Below are positions 25,657 through 33,567 of a DNA stretch of 59,245 nucleotides, one piece after another. The DNA is from Oscillospiraceae bacterium (GTDB lineage Bacteria; Bacillota; Clostridia; Oscillospirales; Oscillospiraceae): positions 1-59,245 of the forward strand of contig SVKV01000011.1 in NCBI GenBank assembly GCA_015068305.1, written 5' to 3'. The notes under the pieces are model-generated. The model was not told the DNA's origin. It worked only from the letters and a program-made list of their open reading frames with translations, and did no database searches. A program made the translations under genes and the position numbers. Each line of letters starts with the position of its first letter. Positions within the stretch are counted from its first letter, which is position 1.

Positions 25657-25660
25657 ATTC

Positions 25661-25689
25661 TTGCCTTTTTTCTATCCCCGGGATATAAT
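25661..25689 (+). promoter_or_regulatory. Promoter of the ADP-ribosylglycohydrolase-like gene
   Basis: -35 TTGCCT (25661-25666), 17-bp spacer, -10 TATAAT (25684-25689). It probably also serves bioY and the deacetylase gene, since no other promoter was found before them. Confidence 0.75.
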
Positions 25690-25727
25690 AAAAAATAATG
25701 CACTTTTTTGGAAAGGGAGGCGTCTGT

Positions 25728-26846
25728 ATGGTCACAAAACGGAGCGCATACCGGGGCTGTTTGCTGGGTCTGGCGGTGGGCGATGCCATGGGCTACACCA
25801 TCGACACCAAATCCTGGGCGGAGATCCGGGAGGACTACGGTCCCAACGGATTGCTGGGCTACGATCTGGTCAACGGCTATGCGGAAGTTTCCTCCCACAC
25901 CCAGCTGGCCGCCTTCACCTGCAACGGTCTGCTGCTGGGTCTGACCCGGGGCCAGGTCTACGGAAAAATGGCCCCCTATGTGATGTACGCAGGCCTGGGC
26001 CAGCAGGAATGGGCCATCGGCCAGCGTCGCTACGACCAGCCCTCCCGGAACCACTGCTGGGTCTTCCGGATCCCGGAGCTGCGCCGCCGCCACTGCACCG
26101 ACACCCGGATGGTGGAAACTCTGAACCGGGGTCTCAACGGCGTCCGGGGCAAGCTGGGCACCCTGGAAACCCCCATCAACCACCGGGATACCCCCGCCAG
26201 CATTTCCTCCGCCGTGGCTGCTGGCCTCTTTGCCGATCCCAAGCGGATGGACCAGGAGGAGATCGACCGGCTGGGTGCCGAATGCGTGGCGCTGACCCAC
26301 GGCGATCCCCTGGCATTTCTGCCCGGCGCCGCCATTGCCCACATCATCACCCGCTGCCTCCACGACCACAGTCCCACCCTGCGCCAGATCATCGAGGAGG
26401 CGCTGAAGGCCCTGGACGACCAGTTCGGCCGGGAATACCGCCAGACTGCCCAGGTCATCGCCACTGTCCGGCATGCCCTGAAGCTGGTGGACGATTTTTC
26501 CGTTTTCCCCGTGGATGCCATGGAGCAGCTCAAATGCGACACCGGCGCGGATATCCTGGCCGGTGCGGTGTATGCATCCCTGGTTTACGAGCGGGATTTT
26601 GACAGCGCCATGATCGTGGCTGCCAACCATTCCGGCCGCTCTGCTGCTGTGGGCTGCATAGCCGGTGCCATCCTGGGCGCCCGGTGCGGCGAAGAGGCCC
26701 TGCCGGACTTCTATATGGAGGGTCTGGAAATCTCCACCACACTGCTGGAGCTGGCAGACGATCTTCTGCAGGGCTGCCCCATGACCCGGGGCAACAAGCT
26801 CTTCGACGGCGACTGGGACCGGAAATACCTCCACGGTGAGCCTTAA
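25728..26846 (+). CDS. ADP-ribosylglycohydrolase-fold protein with altered metal-site motifs
   Basis: A 372-aa protein of the ADP-ribosyl-(dinitrogen reductase) hydrolase fold. The start (RGCLLGLAVGDAMGY) and the end region (NHSGRSAAVGCIAGAILGA, GLEISTTLLELADDL) are those of the family. Active members carry a [S/T]DDT motif after the first helices and GDSD before the late glycine-rich helix, and these aspartates bind two magnesium ions. Here the matching positions read EVSSHTQLAAFT and SGRSAA, so the acidic ligands are missing in both. It may be a binding protein or a pseudo-enzyme; this rests on my recall of the family. ATG 25728 is preferred over ATG 25698 because AAAGGGAGG is seven bases upstream. 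Confidence 0.85.
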   Translation: MVTKRSAYRGCLLGLAVGDAMGYTIDTKSWAEIREDYGPNGLLGYDLVNGYAEVSSHTQLAAFTCNGLLLGLTRGQVYGKMAPYVMYAGLGQQEWAIGQRRYDQPSRNHCWVFRIPELRRRHCTDTRMVETLNRGLNGVRGKLGTLETPINHRDTPASISSAVAAGLFADPKRMDQEEIDRLGAECVALTHGDPLAFLPGAAIAHIITRCLHDHSPTLRQIIEEALKALDDQFGREYRQTAQVIATVRHALKLVDDFSVFPVDAMEQLKCDTGADILAGAVYASLVYERDFDSAMIVAANHSGRSAAVGCIAGAILGARCGEEALPDFYMEGLEISTTLLELADDLLQGCPMTRGNKLFDGDWDRKYLHGEP

Positions 26847-26861
26847 GGAGGTATCTCTATC
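26845..26861 (+). promoter_or_regulatory. Strong Shine-Dalgarno and possible ATC start of bioY
   Basis: AAGGAGG (26845-26851) overlaps the preceding stop codon and stands seven bases before ATC (26859-26861), which opens I-N-V-R-S-M in frame. The first standard start, ATG 26874, is 22 bases from the Shine-Dalgarno, which is too far. Confidence 0.5.
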
Positions 26862-26873
26862 AACGTTCGATCC

Positions 26874-27371
26874 ATGACCCTTTGCGGCCTGTTCGGAGCA
26901 CTTCTGGCTGTCTGCGCCTGGATCTGTATCCCCATTTCCGACATCGGCATTACCCTGCAGACCTTCGGCATTTTCCTTGCCCTGCTGCTTCTGGGCGGAA
27001 AAGGGGGCACCCTTTCGATTCTCATCTATCTGCTGCTGGGCGCCCTGGGACTTCCGGTGTTCAGCGGCTTCCGGAGCGGTTTCGGAGCCCTTCTGGGTGT
27101 CAGCGGCGGATTCCTGTGGGGTTTTCTGGCAACAGGTCTTCTTTATTGGGCGCTGGAGCGGTTCGGCAAGCTGCCCGCTCTGATCATCGGGCTTCTGGGC
27201 TGCTACGGCTGCGGCTGCGCCTGGTTTTACGGCTACACCGGCGGCGGAATGGAGCTGATCCTGCTGCGGTGCGTGGTTCCCTTTCTGATCCCCGATGTGC
27301 TGAAGCTCTGGCTGGCCTATTCTCTTGCCCGGCGGCTGAAACAAGTGATAAACATCCCCTCCCGGACATAG
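26874..27371 (+). CDS. bioY: BioY family transporter (biotin uptake S component)
   Basis: A small hydrophobic protein with about six membrane helices, the substrate-binding S component of an ECF-type biotin importer that shares an energising module encoded elsewhere. Family features: LFGALLAVCAWICIPI, ITLQTFGIFLALLLLGGKGG, the short loop LGALGLPVFSGFRSGFGALLG, and the C-terminal LLRCVVPFLIPDVLKLWLA. From ATG 26874 it has 165 aa, slightly short; a start at ATC 26859 would add INVRS before the Met and match the usual N-terminus. It lies 27 nt after the ADP-ribosylglycohydrolase-like gene, probably in one transcript. Confidence 0.88.
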   Translation: MTLCGLFGALLAVCAWICIPISDIGITLQTFGIFLALLLLGGKGGTLSILIYLLLGALGLPVFSGFRSGFGALLGVSGGFLWGFLATGLLYWALERFGKLPALIIGLLGCYGCGCAWFYGYTGGGMELILLRCVVPFLIPDVLKLWLAYSLARRLKQVINIPSRT

Positions 27372-27397
27372 ATTGTCCTAAAAGGAGGGGATTTTTT

Positions 27398-28168
27398 ATG
27401 CGCAAACGGGATCTTGTGATTCTGGCGGTGGCCTTTGTGGGGGCAATTTTCGGAGCGGTGAAGGTTTTTTCCGGGGGCGTTCTGGAGACCGTCAGCTGGG
27501 GTTTAAGCTACCGGGAAGCCCATACGCCGCCCCGGGGACCGGCGGAAGTCCGGCAGCTGCGGGAGTATGATGCGGTATATCTGGGGGACACCGGAAAGCC
27601 GGTGATCTATCTGACCTTCGATGCGGGCTATGAAAACGGCTGCACGGAGCAGATTCTGGACACGCTGAAAAAGCATGATGTCAGCGCGGCCTTTTTTCTG
27701 GTGGGCAACTATATTGAAAAAAATGCGGACCTGGTCCGGCGGATGGTGGAGGAGGGCCACATTGTGGGCAATCACACCATGCACCACCCGGACATGAGCC
27801 GTCTGACGGACAGGGATGCCTTCGCCGCGGAGCTTTCCGGTCTTGAAAACCTGTTCCGGGAAACCACCGGCAAGGACCTGCCCAAATACTACCGGCCGCC
27901 CCAGGGTGTTTACAGCCAGGAGAATCTGGAAATGGCCCGGGATCTGGGCTACCGGACGGTATTCTGGAGCCTGGCCTACGCTGACTGGAACAACGATGAC
28001 CAGCCCACGAAGGAGGAGGCATTCTCCAAGCTGCTGCCCCGGATCCACAACGGAGCGGTGGTGCTGCTCCACTCCACCTCCAAAACCAATGCCGCCATCC
28101 TCGATGAGCTGCTGACCGAGTGGAAGAATATGGGCTATTCCTTCGGCAACCTGGAGGAGTTGTATTGA
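27398..28168 (+). CDS. PdaA-like polysaccharide deacetylase (delta-lactam-type N-deacetylase)
   Basis: A 256-aa protein with an N-terminal membrane anchor (about 5-25) and an outer-face NodB-type deacetylase domain. Motifs: LTFDAGYENG (metal-binding Asp), NHTMHHPDM (metal-binding His pair), YRPPQGVYSQEN, and HNGAVVLLHSTSKT. The order and the TFDxGYENG form match PdaA, which deacetylates N-acetylmuramic acid during spore-cortex delta-lactam formation. This suggests a spore former, though vegetative homologues exist. ATG 27398 follows AAAGGAGGGG. The frame is open far upstream over bioY, but that part is not coding. Confidence 0.9.
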   Translation: MRKRDLVILAVAFVGAIFGAVKVFSGGVLETVSWGLSYREAHTPPRGPAEVRQLREYDAVYLGDTGKPVIYLTFDAGYENGCTEQILDTLKKHDVSAAFFLVGNYIEKNADLVRRMVEEGHIVGNHTMHHPDMSRLTDRDAFAAELSGLENLFRETTGKDLPKYYRPPQGVYSQENLEMARDLGYRTVFWSLAYADWNNDDQPTKEEAFSKLLPRIHNGAVVLLHSTSKTNAAILDELLTEWKNMGYSFGNLEELY

Positions 28169-28179
28169 TATAATGATTC

Positions 28180-28575
28180 GCACCTTTCTTGTTTCGGCAA
28201 GAAAGGTGCCCAAAGAAGCCGCCATAGGGGCGGCGCTGTCCGCTGGCCAGCTCCCGCGCCAGAGCCGCCCGCCCCTATGTACCCCACCCGCTCGCACTTA
28301 CGATGGCGCGGAGCACCTTAACCTAAAGCCCGTGCACGGCAAAAATGTGCCGATTTTTGCCGTGCAAAGATGGTTCTGAGAAAATTCGGCAGGGCGCAAG
28401 TCGGGACACTTGCGCGCTTAGTAGAAATTTTGCGGGCCTCCCTGGTTTCGGAGGGGTGGTACATAGGAGGGGGCGCCTTTGTAAAAAGCTCCCTCCTATG
28501 CCGATTTCTTTGGTTACTTTCTTGTTCGGAAACAAGAAAGTAACACATATCATCCTGTCAGCGAGTTCCAATTTG
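28180..28575 (+). repeat. R1 multi-hairpin element, copy C
   Basis: The core is 28180-28544 and is the copy most like A, including CATAGGGGCG / CGCCCCTATG and the long CCGCTGGCCAGCTCCCGC middle. Hairpin 3 here is GCACGGCAAAAAT with its complement (A has GCAGAGCAAAAAT), so the stem changed on both sides; loop GTGCCG. Hairpin 3' is GCGCAAGT with loop CGGGAC. The right flank holds GCGAGTTCCAATTTG (28561-28575), an end-motif variant. The left end is 11 nt after the deacetylase stop. Confidence 0.85.
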
Positions 28576-28580
28576 CCGAC

Positions 28581-28612
28581 AAAAAACCCGCCCTGCGAAA
28601 GCAGGGCGGGTT
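28581..28612 (-). terminator. Terminator of the aldose epimerase gene
   Basis: AACCCGCCCTGC pairs with GCAGGGCGGGTT around GAAA. On the minus strand it runs into six T. Confidence 0.9.
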
Positions 28613-28617
28613 CTCTT

Positions 28618-29496
28618 TTACCGGACAAAACGCATGGACAATGTGGTTTCCCAGCTTTCGCCGGGGGCCAGGATGGCCGCTGCGGGCTTTTCCTCCCATT
28701 TGCGGCTGCCGCCCTCGGGGGAGGGCAGGCTGTGCCAGGGCTCGATGCAGACAAATTTCGGCATGCCGGGCTTGCTCCAGATGAGGCAGTAGGGGAAATC
28801 GGCAATGCTGCACACCACGCCCCGGCCGGTACCCTTCTCGTAAAGGCCCAGGGTGGCAGACTTCAGATTCGTCATGCAGTGGCTGTCATTGGCGAAAAGC
28901 TGCTCGTCGACCGGAATGGATGTGATGTTGCTGCCCAGGTAATAGTGGTTGCCCTGGGTCAGGCCCGTGGGCAGGCAGTTGATGCAGATGGGGGACTCCA
29001 TCTCAGAAAAACGCAGCTCATAGTCGGTGGCCACATGGTTTTCATCAAAGGGCACGGCAAAGCCGGGGTGGTAGCCGATGCCGAAGGGCATGGCCTCAGT
29101 GTCCCAGTTCTCCACAGTCAAGGTATGGTGCAACGTGTCATTTTCCAGGGTGAAGGTGGAAAAAAGTGCGAATTCATAGGGGAAATTCTTCATTGTTTCC
29201 TCGGAGGACCGGAGCTCCAGCACGAGGGAATTTTCCGTCTGCTCCACAAATTCGTGCTCCATGAGCCGGGCAAAGCCGTGCTGCTTGCTCTCGAAGCTGC
29301 CGCCCTTGGCCTCGATGATGCCGTCCACCACCTTGCCGGCATGGGGGAACAGAATGGGCGCATGGTAGCCCCAAACCTCCGGGTCCGCCTGCCACATATG
29401 CTCCACCCCGTCGCATTTTCGCACAACGCTCTTAAGCTGCGCGCCGAAGGTGGTAACGGTAACCTTTAAATACTCGTTTTCAATACAGTATTCCAT
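28618..29496 (-). CDS. Aldose 1-epimerase family protein
   Basis: A 292-aa cytoplasmic sugar-ring epimerase of the galactose-mutarotase fold, interconverting anomers of a hexose or hexose phosphate. Motifs: TVTTFGAQLKSVV, GYHAPILFPHAGKV (binding His), ESKQHGFARLMEHEF and FGIGYHPGFAVPF (catalytic His region). The YeaD/LacX-type subgroup fits by length. ATG 29496 is taken because AGGAGG precedes it; the frame extends 37 codons further only through an R4 repeat. It is a single gene with its own terminator. Confidence 0.88.
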   Translation of the reverse strand: MEYCIENEYLKVTVTTFGAQLKSVVRKCDGVEHMWQADPEVWGYHAPILFPHAGKVVDGIIEAKGGSFESKQHGFARLMEHEFVEQTENSLVLELRSSEETMKNFPYEFALFSTFTLENDTLHHTLTVENWDTEAMPFGIGYHPGFAVPFDENHVATDYELRFSEMESPICINCLPTGLTQGNHYYLGSNITSIPVDEQLFANDSHCMTNLKSATLGLYEKGTGRGVVCSIADFPYCLIWSKPGMPKFVCIEPWHSLPSPEGGSRKWEEKPAAAILAPGESWETTLSMRFVR

Positions 29497-29518
29497 AAAA
29501 AACCTCCTGTGTACTTGA

Positions 29519-29639
29519 CGAAATGCAAAATGCAAAGTGCAAAATGCAGAATGGTTGTGTCCGCAAAGCGGACTTATTGATATCATCGCCCCAGGCGATA
29601 CCACCATTTTGCATTCTGCATTCTGAATTCTGCATTCGA
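29519..29639. repeat. R4 AATGCAGAATG palindromic repeat
   Basis: Units AATGCAAAATGCAAAGTG and AATGCAGAATG face the complementary TTTTGCATTCTGCATT. Central hairpins: GTCCGCAAAGCGGAC and ATCGCCCCAGGCGAT. It lies 22 nt upstream of the epimerase start. Confidence 0.85.
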
Positions 29640-29675
29640 CACAGAAGGCACAAACGGTGTTCTACAAATGATCAA

Positions 29676-30533
29676 TTACGCAAATACTGCAAAATATGCC
29701 AGCACCACGATGCCCAGGACGATCCGGTAAACACCGAAGACGGAGAAGGAATGACGGCGGACATAGTCCATCAGAGCCTTGATGACCAGAAGGCTGACGA
29801 TGAAGCTTACGGCGCAGCCCACGATCAGCACGGCGATCTCCATTGATGTAATACCCACACCGGTGAGCAGGAATTTCAGCAGCTTGATGGCGGAGGCGCC
29901 CAGCATGGTGGGGATGGCCATAAAGAAGGAGAATTCCGCGCCGGCGGCTCTGCCCACGCCCAGCATGATGGCGCCCAGGATGGTGGAGCCGCTGCGGGAG
30001 GTGCCGGGCACCAGGCTCAGGCACTGGAAGAGGCCGATGAGCAGGGCAGTCTTGTATGTGATCTGGTGGACATCCTCCACCTTTTTCACCTGGGGCTTCC
30101 CGGTTTTCAGATATTTTCCCTGCTGGTTTCTCTGCTCCACCAGGATGAAGGCGATGCCGTAGACGATCAGGGCAACGGACACCACGATGCCGTTGTGCAA
30201 CTTAGCATCCATCCAGTCATCAAAGAGCACGCCCACCACGCCGGAGGGAATGATGGCGGCGATGACCTTGAACCACAGCACCCAGGTCTGCTTCCGCTCG
30301 GACTTGGTCTTGGATTTGAAGGCAAAGGGATTCAGCTTCCGGAAAAACAGCACGATGACCGCCAGGATGGCACCCAGCTGAATCACCACGTCGAACATGG
30401 ACTTGAATTCGTCGGAGGCATTGAGCTGAATGAACTCATCCAGCAAAATGATGTGGCCGGTGGAGGAAACGGGCAGCCATTCGGTGACGCCCTCCACAAT
30501 GCCGAAGAGAATCGCTTTTAAGATTTCGATCAT
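29676..30533 (-). CDS. uppP: Undecaprenyl-diphosphate phosphatase
   Basis: A 285-aa polytopic membrane protein of the BacA/UppP family that recycles the undecaprenyl carrier lipid for peptidoglycan synthesis; extra copies raise bacitracin resistance. The two signature motifs are present: GIVEGVTEWLPVSSTGH (11-27, with Glu14 and Glu18) and PGTSRSGSTILGAIMLG (the Arg/Ser-rich motif, about 175-190). Seven to eight helices are visible. Start ATG 30533 with a Shine-Dalgarno in the R5-flanked leader. Confidence 0.95.
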   Translation of the reverse strand: MIEILKAILFGIVEGVTEWLPVSSTGHIILLDEFIQLNASDEFKSMFDVVIQLGAILAVIVLFFRKLNPFAFKSKTKSERKQTWVLWFKVIAAIIPSGVVGVLFDDWMDAKLHNGIVVSVALIVYGIAFILVEQRNQQGKYLKTGKPQVKKVEDVHQITYKTALLIGLFQCLSLVPGTSRSGSTILGAIMLGVGRAAGAEFSFFMAIPTMLGASAIKLLKFLLTGVGITSMEIAVLIVGCAVSFIVSLLVIKALMDYVRRHSFSVFGVYRIVLGIVVLAYFAVFA

Positions 30534-30552
30534 GGGTTACTCCTTTCAAAAA

Positions 30553-30661
30553 CCACGTCATTGCGAGCCAGTGCGCATAGAATTGTGGAATGATTGCCAC
30601 CGGCAATCATGGTTTTTTTGATTCGCTGCGCGACGCACCGCTAGTGTGGCAATCCGTTCTC
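30553..30661. repeat. R5 repeat left of the GIY-YIG gene
   Basis: Begins GTCATTGCGAGCCAG and ends GTGTGGCAATCCG, with ATGATTGCCACCGGCAATCAT in the middle. Its reverse-complement partner block lies at 30974-31023 on the other side of the GIY-YIG gene. Confidence 0.8.
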
Positions 30662-30967
30662 CTAAAGAAGAATGGTGTCATACAGCTCTTCCCACTTTGG
30701 ATTCATGGTTTCAATCAGTTTATTCTTTCTTTTTCTATTCCAGCCCTTAATTTGTTTTTCTCTTTCAATTGCGGCTGTTACATCCGTTGTACTTTCATAA
30801 TATACCAACTTATGGATGTTATGCTTGGCAGTAAAACTGTCTGGGTCAAGATGATGTTTATGTTCATATACCCTGCGGACCAAATCTTTTGTTACACCCA
30901 CATAGATTGCAACATTTGTGGAATTGGCCAGTATGTACACATAATAGTTTATATCGTTAATTCTCAC
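30662..30967 (-). CDS. GIY-YIG nuclease family protein
   Basis: A 101-aa single-domain protein of the GIY-YIG group (YhbQ/UPF0213-like size). The core reads NYYVYILAN...AIYVGVTKDLVRRVYEHK, giving the paired Tyr and the Arg (in LVRRV) of the active site, and a late Glu (IEREKQIKGWNR). The DNA is clearly more AT-rich than the neighbours, which suggests transfer. The frame is open to 31021, but that part is repeat R5; GTG 30967 is the first start outside it, with no good Shine-Dalgarno. The start and expression are therefore uncertain. Confidence 0.7.
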   Translation of the reverse strand: MRINDINYYVYILANSTNVAIYVGVTKDLVRRVYEHKHHLDPDSFTAKHNIHKLVYYESTTDVTAAIEREKQIKGWNRKRKNKLIETMNPKWEELYDTILL

Positions 30968-30973
30968 TTTTTC

Positions 30974-31023
30974 GTACGGATTGCCACACCAGTGACATCG
31001 GTCACTGGTTCGCAATGACACCG
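30974..31023. repeat. R5 half-repeat right of the GIY-YIG gene
   Basis: CGGATTGCCACACCAGTGAC followed by CACTGGTTCGCAATGACA, inverted relative to the start of the copy at 30553. Confidence 0.8.
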
Positions 31024-31166
31024 AAACTGTTTGTCAAAGCAACGAACCAACATCTTTGTTATCCATGATACTCCAAAACCACACCCATTGCAAGCAAAAC
31101 CTTGGCTGTTCACAAATTGGGGGCGAAGTATTAACAATTTGTTCACCCCAGATGCGGTTTTTGCGG

Positions 31167-31172
31167 TATAAT
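31167..31172 (+). promoter_or_regulatory. -10 box of the second response regulator gene
   Basis: TATAAT at 31167-31172, 40 nt before the start codon. No good -35 at 16-18 bp. Just upstream, ACAAATTG and CAATTTGT (about 31113-31143) form a spaced inverted repeat near TTCAC sequences, a possible regulator site. Confidence 0.5.
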
Positions 31173-31212
31173 GATAAAAAAGACGAACAAAGGAAATTTG
31201 GAGGTAATTACC

Positions 31213-31899
31213 ATGGCTGTATCTGTTCTGATCGTTGAAGACGACCGCAATATTGCAGAGCTGCTGCAGATGTATCTGGAAAAGGAAGGCTATGCCGTTA
31301 CCGTGGCCGGAGACGGCGGCAAGGGTCTGGAAAAATACCGGGCCATCAAGCCCGACCTGGTGCTGCTGGATGTGATGATGCCCGTGATGGACGGCTGGGC
31401 CGTCTGCAGAGCCATCCGCAGCGATTCCACCACCCCCATCATCATGCTCACCGCCAAGGGCGAAACCGACGACAAGGTGGCAGGCCTCAAGTCCGGTGCC
31501 GATGACTACATCACCAAGCCCTTCGAAATGAAGGAGGTTCTGGCAAGAATCGAGGCTGTGCTGCGCCGCACCTCCGGCATCTCCGCCGAGAAGAAGGCAC
31601 GGAAGCTGACCTTTGAAAAGCTGACCATCGACATGGATGCCTTTGAGCTGACTGTGGACGGCAAGAAGGTGGACACCCCTCCCAAGGAGATGGAGCTGCT
31701 GTTTTACCTTGCCTCCTCTCCCAACCGGGTCTACACCCGCAATCAGCTTCTGGACGAGGTATGGGGCTTCGACTATTTTGGCGACAGCCGCACCGTGGAC
31801 GTTCATGTGAAGCGGCTTCGTGAAAAGCTGGAGGGCGTTTCCGAAAGCTGGTGCCTGAAGACCGTCTGGGGCGTGGGCTATAAGTTCGAGGTGCTCTGA
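31213..31899 (+). CDS. OmpR/PhoB-type response regulator
   Basis: A 228-aa regulator with a receiver domain (acidic residues at 10-11, Asp53 in LVLLDVMMPVMDG, Thr in MLTAKGE, Lys in ITKPFEM) and a winged-helix DNA-binding domain (TPPKEMELLFYLASSP, VDVHVKRLREKL, KTVWGVGYKFEV). ATG 31213 follows TTGGAGG. The kinase that most plausibly partners it is the next plus-strand gene (33568), but a minus-strand gene lies between them, so pairing is inference. Confidence 0.95.
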   Translation: MAVSVLIVEDDRNIAELLQMYLEKEGYAVTVAGDGGKGLEKYRAIKPDLVLLDVMMPVMDGWAVCRAIRSDSTTPIIMLTAKGETDDKVAGLKSGADDYITKPFEMKEVLARIEAVLRRTSGISAEKKARKLTFEKLTIDMDAFELTVDGKKVDTPPKEMELLFYLASSPNRVYTRNQLLDEVWGFDYFGDSRTVDVHVKRLREKLEGVSESWCLKTVWGVGYKFEVL

Positions 31900-31910
31900 T
31901 ATCCGGTAAA

Positions 31911-31937
31911 AAAGCGGGAGAAATCTTCTCCCGCTTT
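31911..31937. terminator. Bidirectional terminator
   Basis: AAAGCGGGAGA and TCTCCCGCTTT pair perfectly over 11 bp with T-rich sequence on the right and A-rich on the left, so it can end both the regulator transcript and the convergent one. Confidence 0.85.
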
Positions 31938-31940
31938 CTT

Positions 31941-33314
31941 TTATTCCTTATCGGTCCAGACGCCGATTTTTCCCGGCGCCTGCAGCGCTTTCACCGCATC
32001 CTCCGTCAGCAGCCGGAGCCTGGGCTCCCGGACATAGAGGCCGTCTACGGTCAGCTCCGTTTCATACATCACATAGGGATCCCCGTCCACGCTGCGCAGC
32101 ACAAGGCCGAGAATGTAGGGCTTTTCAAAGTCCACTTCCCGGGTAAATGCCTGGGCTTTGTCCACCAGCTCCCCGAAAGCGGGGGTTTTCCGGATGAAGC
32201 CGTCCTCTGCATCCACCACCACCAGGAAAGCTGCCTCCGGATCCAGCACCTCGAAGACGGTGCCGTACTTCCGGTATTCAAAGAGGTCTGCCCGGAAGGG
32301 CTCCTCTTCATAAATAAATACGCCGTCGACGATCCGCAGTCTGTTGGGATTGTATTCGTTGACCGCATTGGTAAAGAATTTCTTCAGGGTAATGTACTGG
32401 ACCCGCAGCTCCTCGTCCAGTATTTCCTGTTCCCGGGCCACCGCGGAAAAATCGATTCTGGGGAAGAACCGCTGGGTAAGGCCCCTCCGGTCCTCCAGAT
32501 AATCTTCCGTCACCTGCGGCTCTGCCAGGGTAAAGAGCCCCCGGTAAAGGTCCTGCATATCTTCGGGATGCTCCTCCAGATGGGGCAGGATCCCGCTGAA
32601 GCCTGCGGGGTCAAACAGGGCATCCGTAAGGCTCTGGTAATCTTCGCAGAAAATCAGGGCCCGCTCCAGAATATCACCCGACGGAATCAGGCTGCGGACA
32701 TCCGGCTCCGGATCGCCGGTGAGCAGAAGGGCATCCTTCTCATAGCCCACCTGGGTCACTTCCGTAAGCACAGGCAGCTCTACTTCCTGCTCCAGCTTCA
32801 GCCCATCGGGAAGAAATCCCATGGGAATCCTGAACACACCTACCTTCAGACCGGCGGGCTTCAGAATCATTTCCCGGCCCCGGAACTGAAGATCCAGGAG
32901 GATGCCGGCAGTCAGGCGCTTGCCGTTGCGGTGCACCTCCAGATCCAGCCACATATCTTTCCGGTCCATATGAACGGCGCAGCCGGAAACAGAAATGCCG
33001 TAGTCCGAAGCTTCCTCATTGATCACATCCAAAAAATCGTTTCCGGCAAAGCTCAGAAACAGACTCCAGATATCTCCCTTGTCAAGGCGCAGCTGAATGG
33101 AATGATCCTGGGCGGAAATCCGGAACCGCTCTCCGGCCTCCATGGGGGCAGCAGCCGCCAGAGCCTGGGGATCGTCCGGAACAAAGGGTGCATGGAACAG
33201 GCTGTAATACAGATATCCCACTGCTGCAGCCAGAATCAGAAACAGAATCAGAAGGACCTTTCCCACACCGAAGCGTTTCTTCGGCTTCTTTTCGGTAACT
33301 TCCTGCCGGGTCAT
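31941..33314 (-). CDS. Membrane-anchored protein of unknown function
   Basis: A 457-aa protein I do not recognise. A basic N-terminus (KKPKKRFGVGK) precedes one membrane helix (about 17-39), followed by a large outer-face part without cysteine pairs or repeats. It is rich in short beta-like stretches and acidic residues, and I see no catalytic signature. ATG 33314 follows AAAGGAGG; the frame runs 34 codons further through non-coding sequence. It is the only gene between a response regulator and a histidine kinase and is antiparallel to both. A signalling accessory role is possible but is only suggested by position. Confidence 0.85.
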   Translation of the reverse strand: MTRQEVTEKKPKKRFGVGKVLLILFLILAAAVGYLYYSLFHAPFVPDDPQALAAAAPMEAGERFRISAQDHSIQLRLDKGDIWSLFLSFAGNDFLDVINEEASDYGISVSGCAVHMDRKDMWLDLEVHRNGKRLTAGILLDLQFRGREMILKPAGLKVGVFRIPMGFLPDGLKLEQEVELPVLTEVTQVGYEKDALLLTGDPEPDVRSLIPSGDILERALIFCEDYQSLTDALFDPAGFSGILPHLEEHPEDMQDLYRGLFTLAEPQVTEDYLEDRRGLTQRFFPRIDFSAVAREQEILDEELRVQYITLKKFFTNAVNEYNPNRLRIVDGVFIYEEEPFRADLFEYRKYGTVFEVLDPEAAFLVVVDAEDGFIRKTPAFGELVDKAQAFTREVDFEKPYILGLVLRSVDGDPYVMYETELTVDGLYVREPRLRLLTEDAVKALQAPGKIGVWTDKE

Positions 33315-33469
33315 GGCAAAACCTCCTTTGGGGCTTCTAAAGATGGTTTCAGTATAAACCCAGCCGCCGGGCAAGTCAATGAAAACCGGGAAAATAAAAA
33401 ATATCCCCGGTCCCAACCGGCAGATCCGGGGGATTTTGTGATATTAATGTAAACTTTTCGGCGGGGCGA

Positions 33470-33498
33470 TTGCATTGCTTTTCCGATTTGATTATAAT
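33470..33498 (+). promoter_or_regulatory. Promoter of the second histidine kinase gene
   Basis: -35 TTGCAT (33470-33475), 17-bp spacer, -10 TATAAT (33493-33498), 69 nt before the start codon. Confidence 0.8.
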
Positions 33499-33567
33499 GA
33501 TTCCAACGTAAGAAAGAAAAAACGCTGCCCCTTTGGGGGCATGACAGATCATTGAGGTAGTATCAGC

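Noticed and set aside
30968..31021. Starting the GIY-YIG gene at 31021
   Set aside because: The extra residues are translated R5 repeat and are not part of the domain. I cannot exclude that the repeat has captured the start in vivo.
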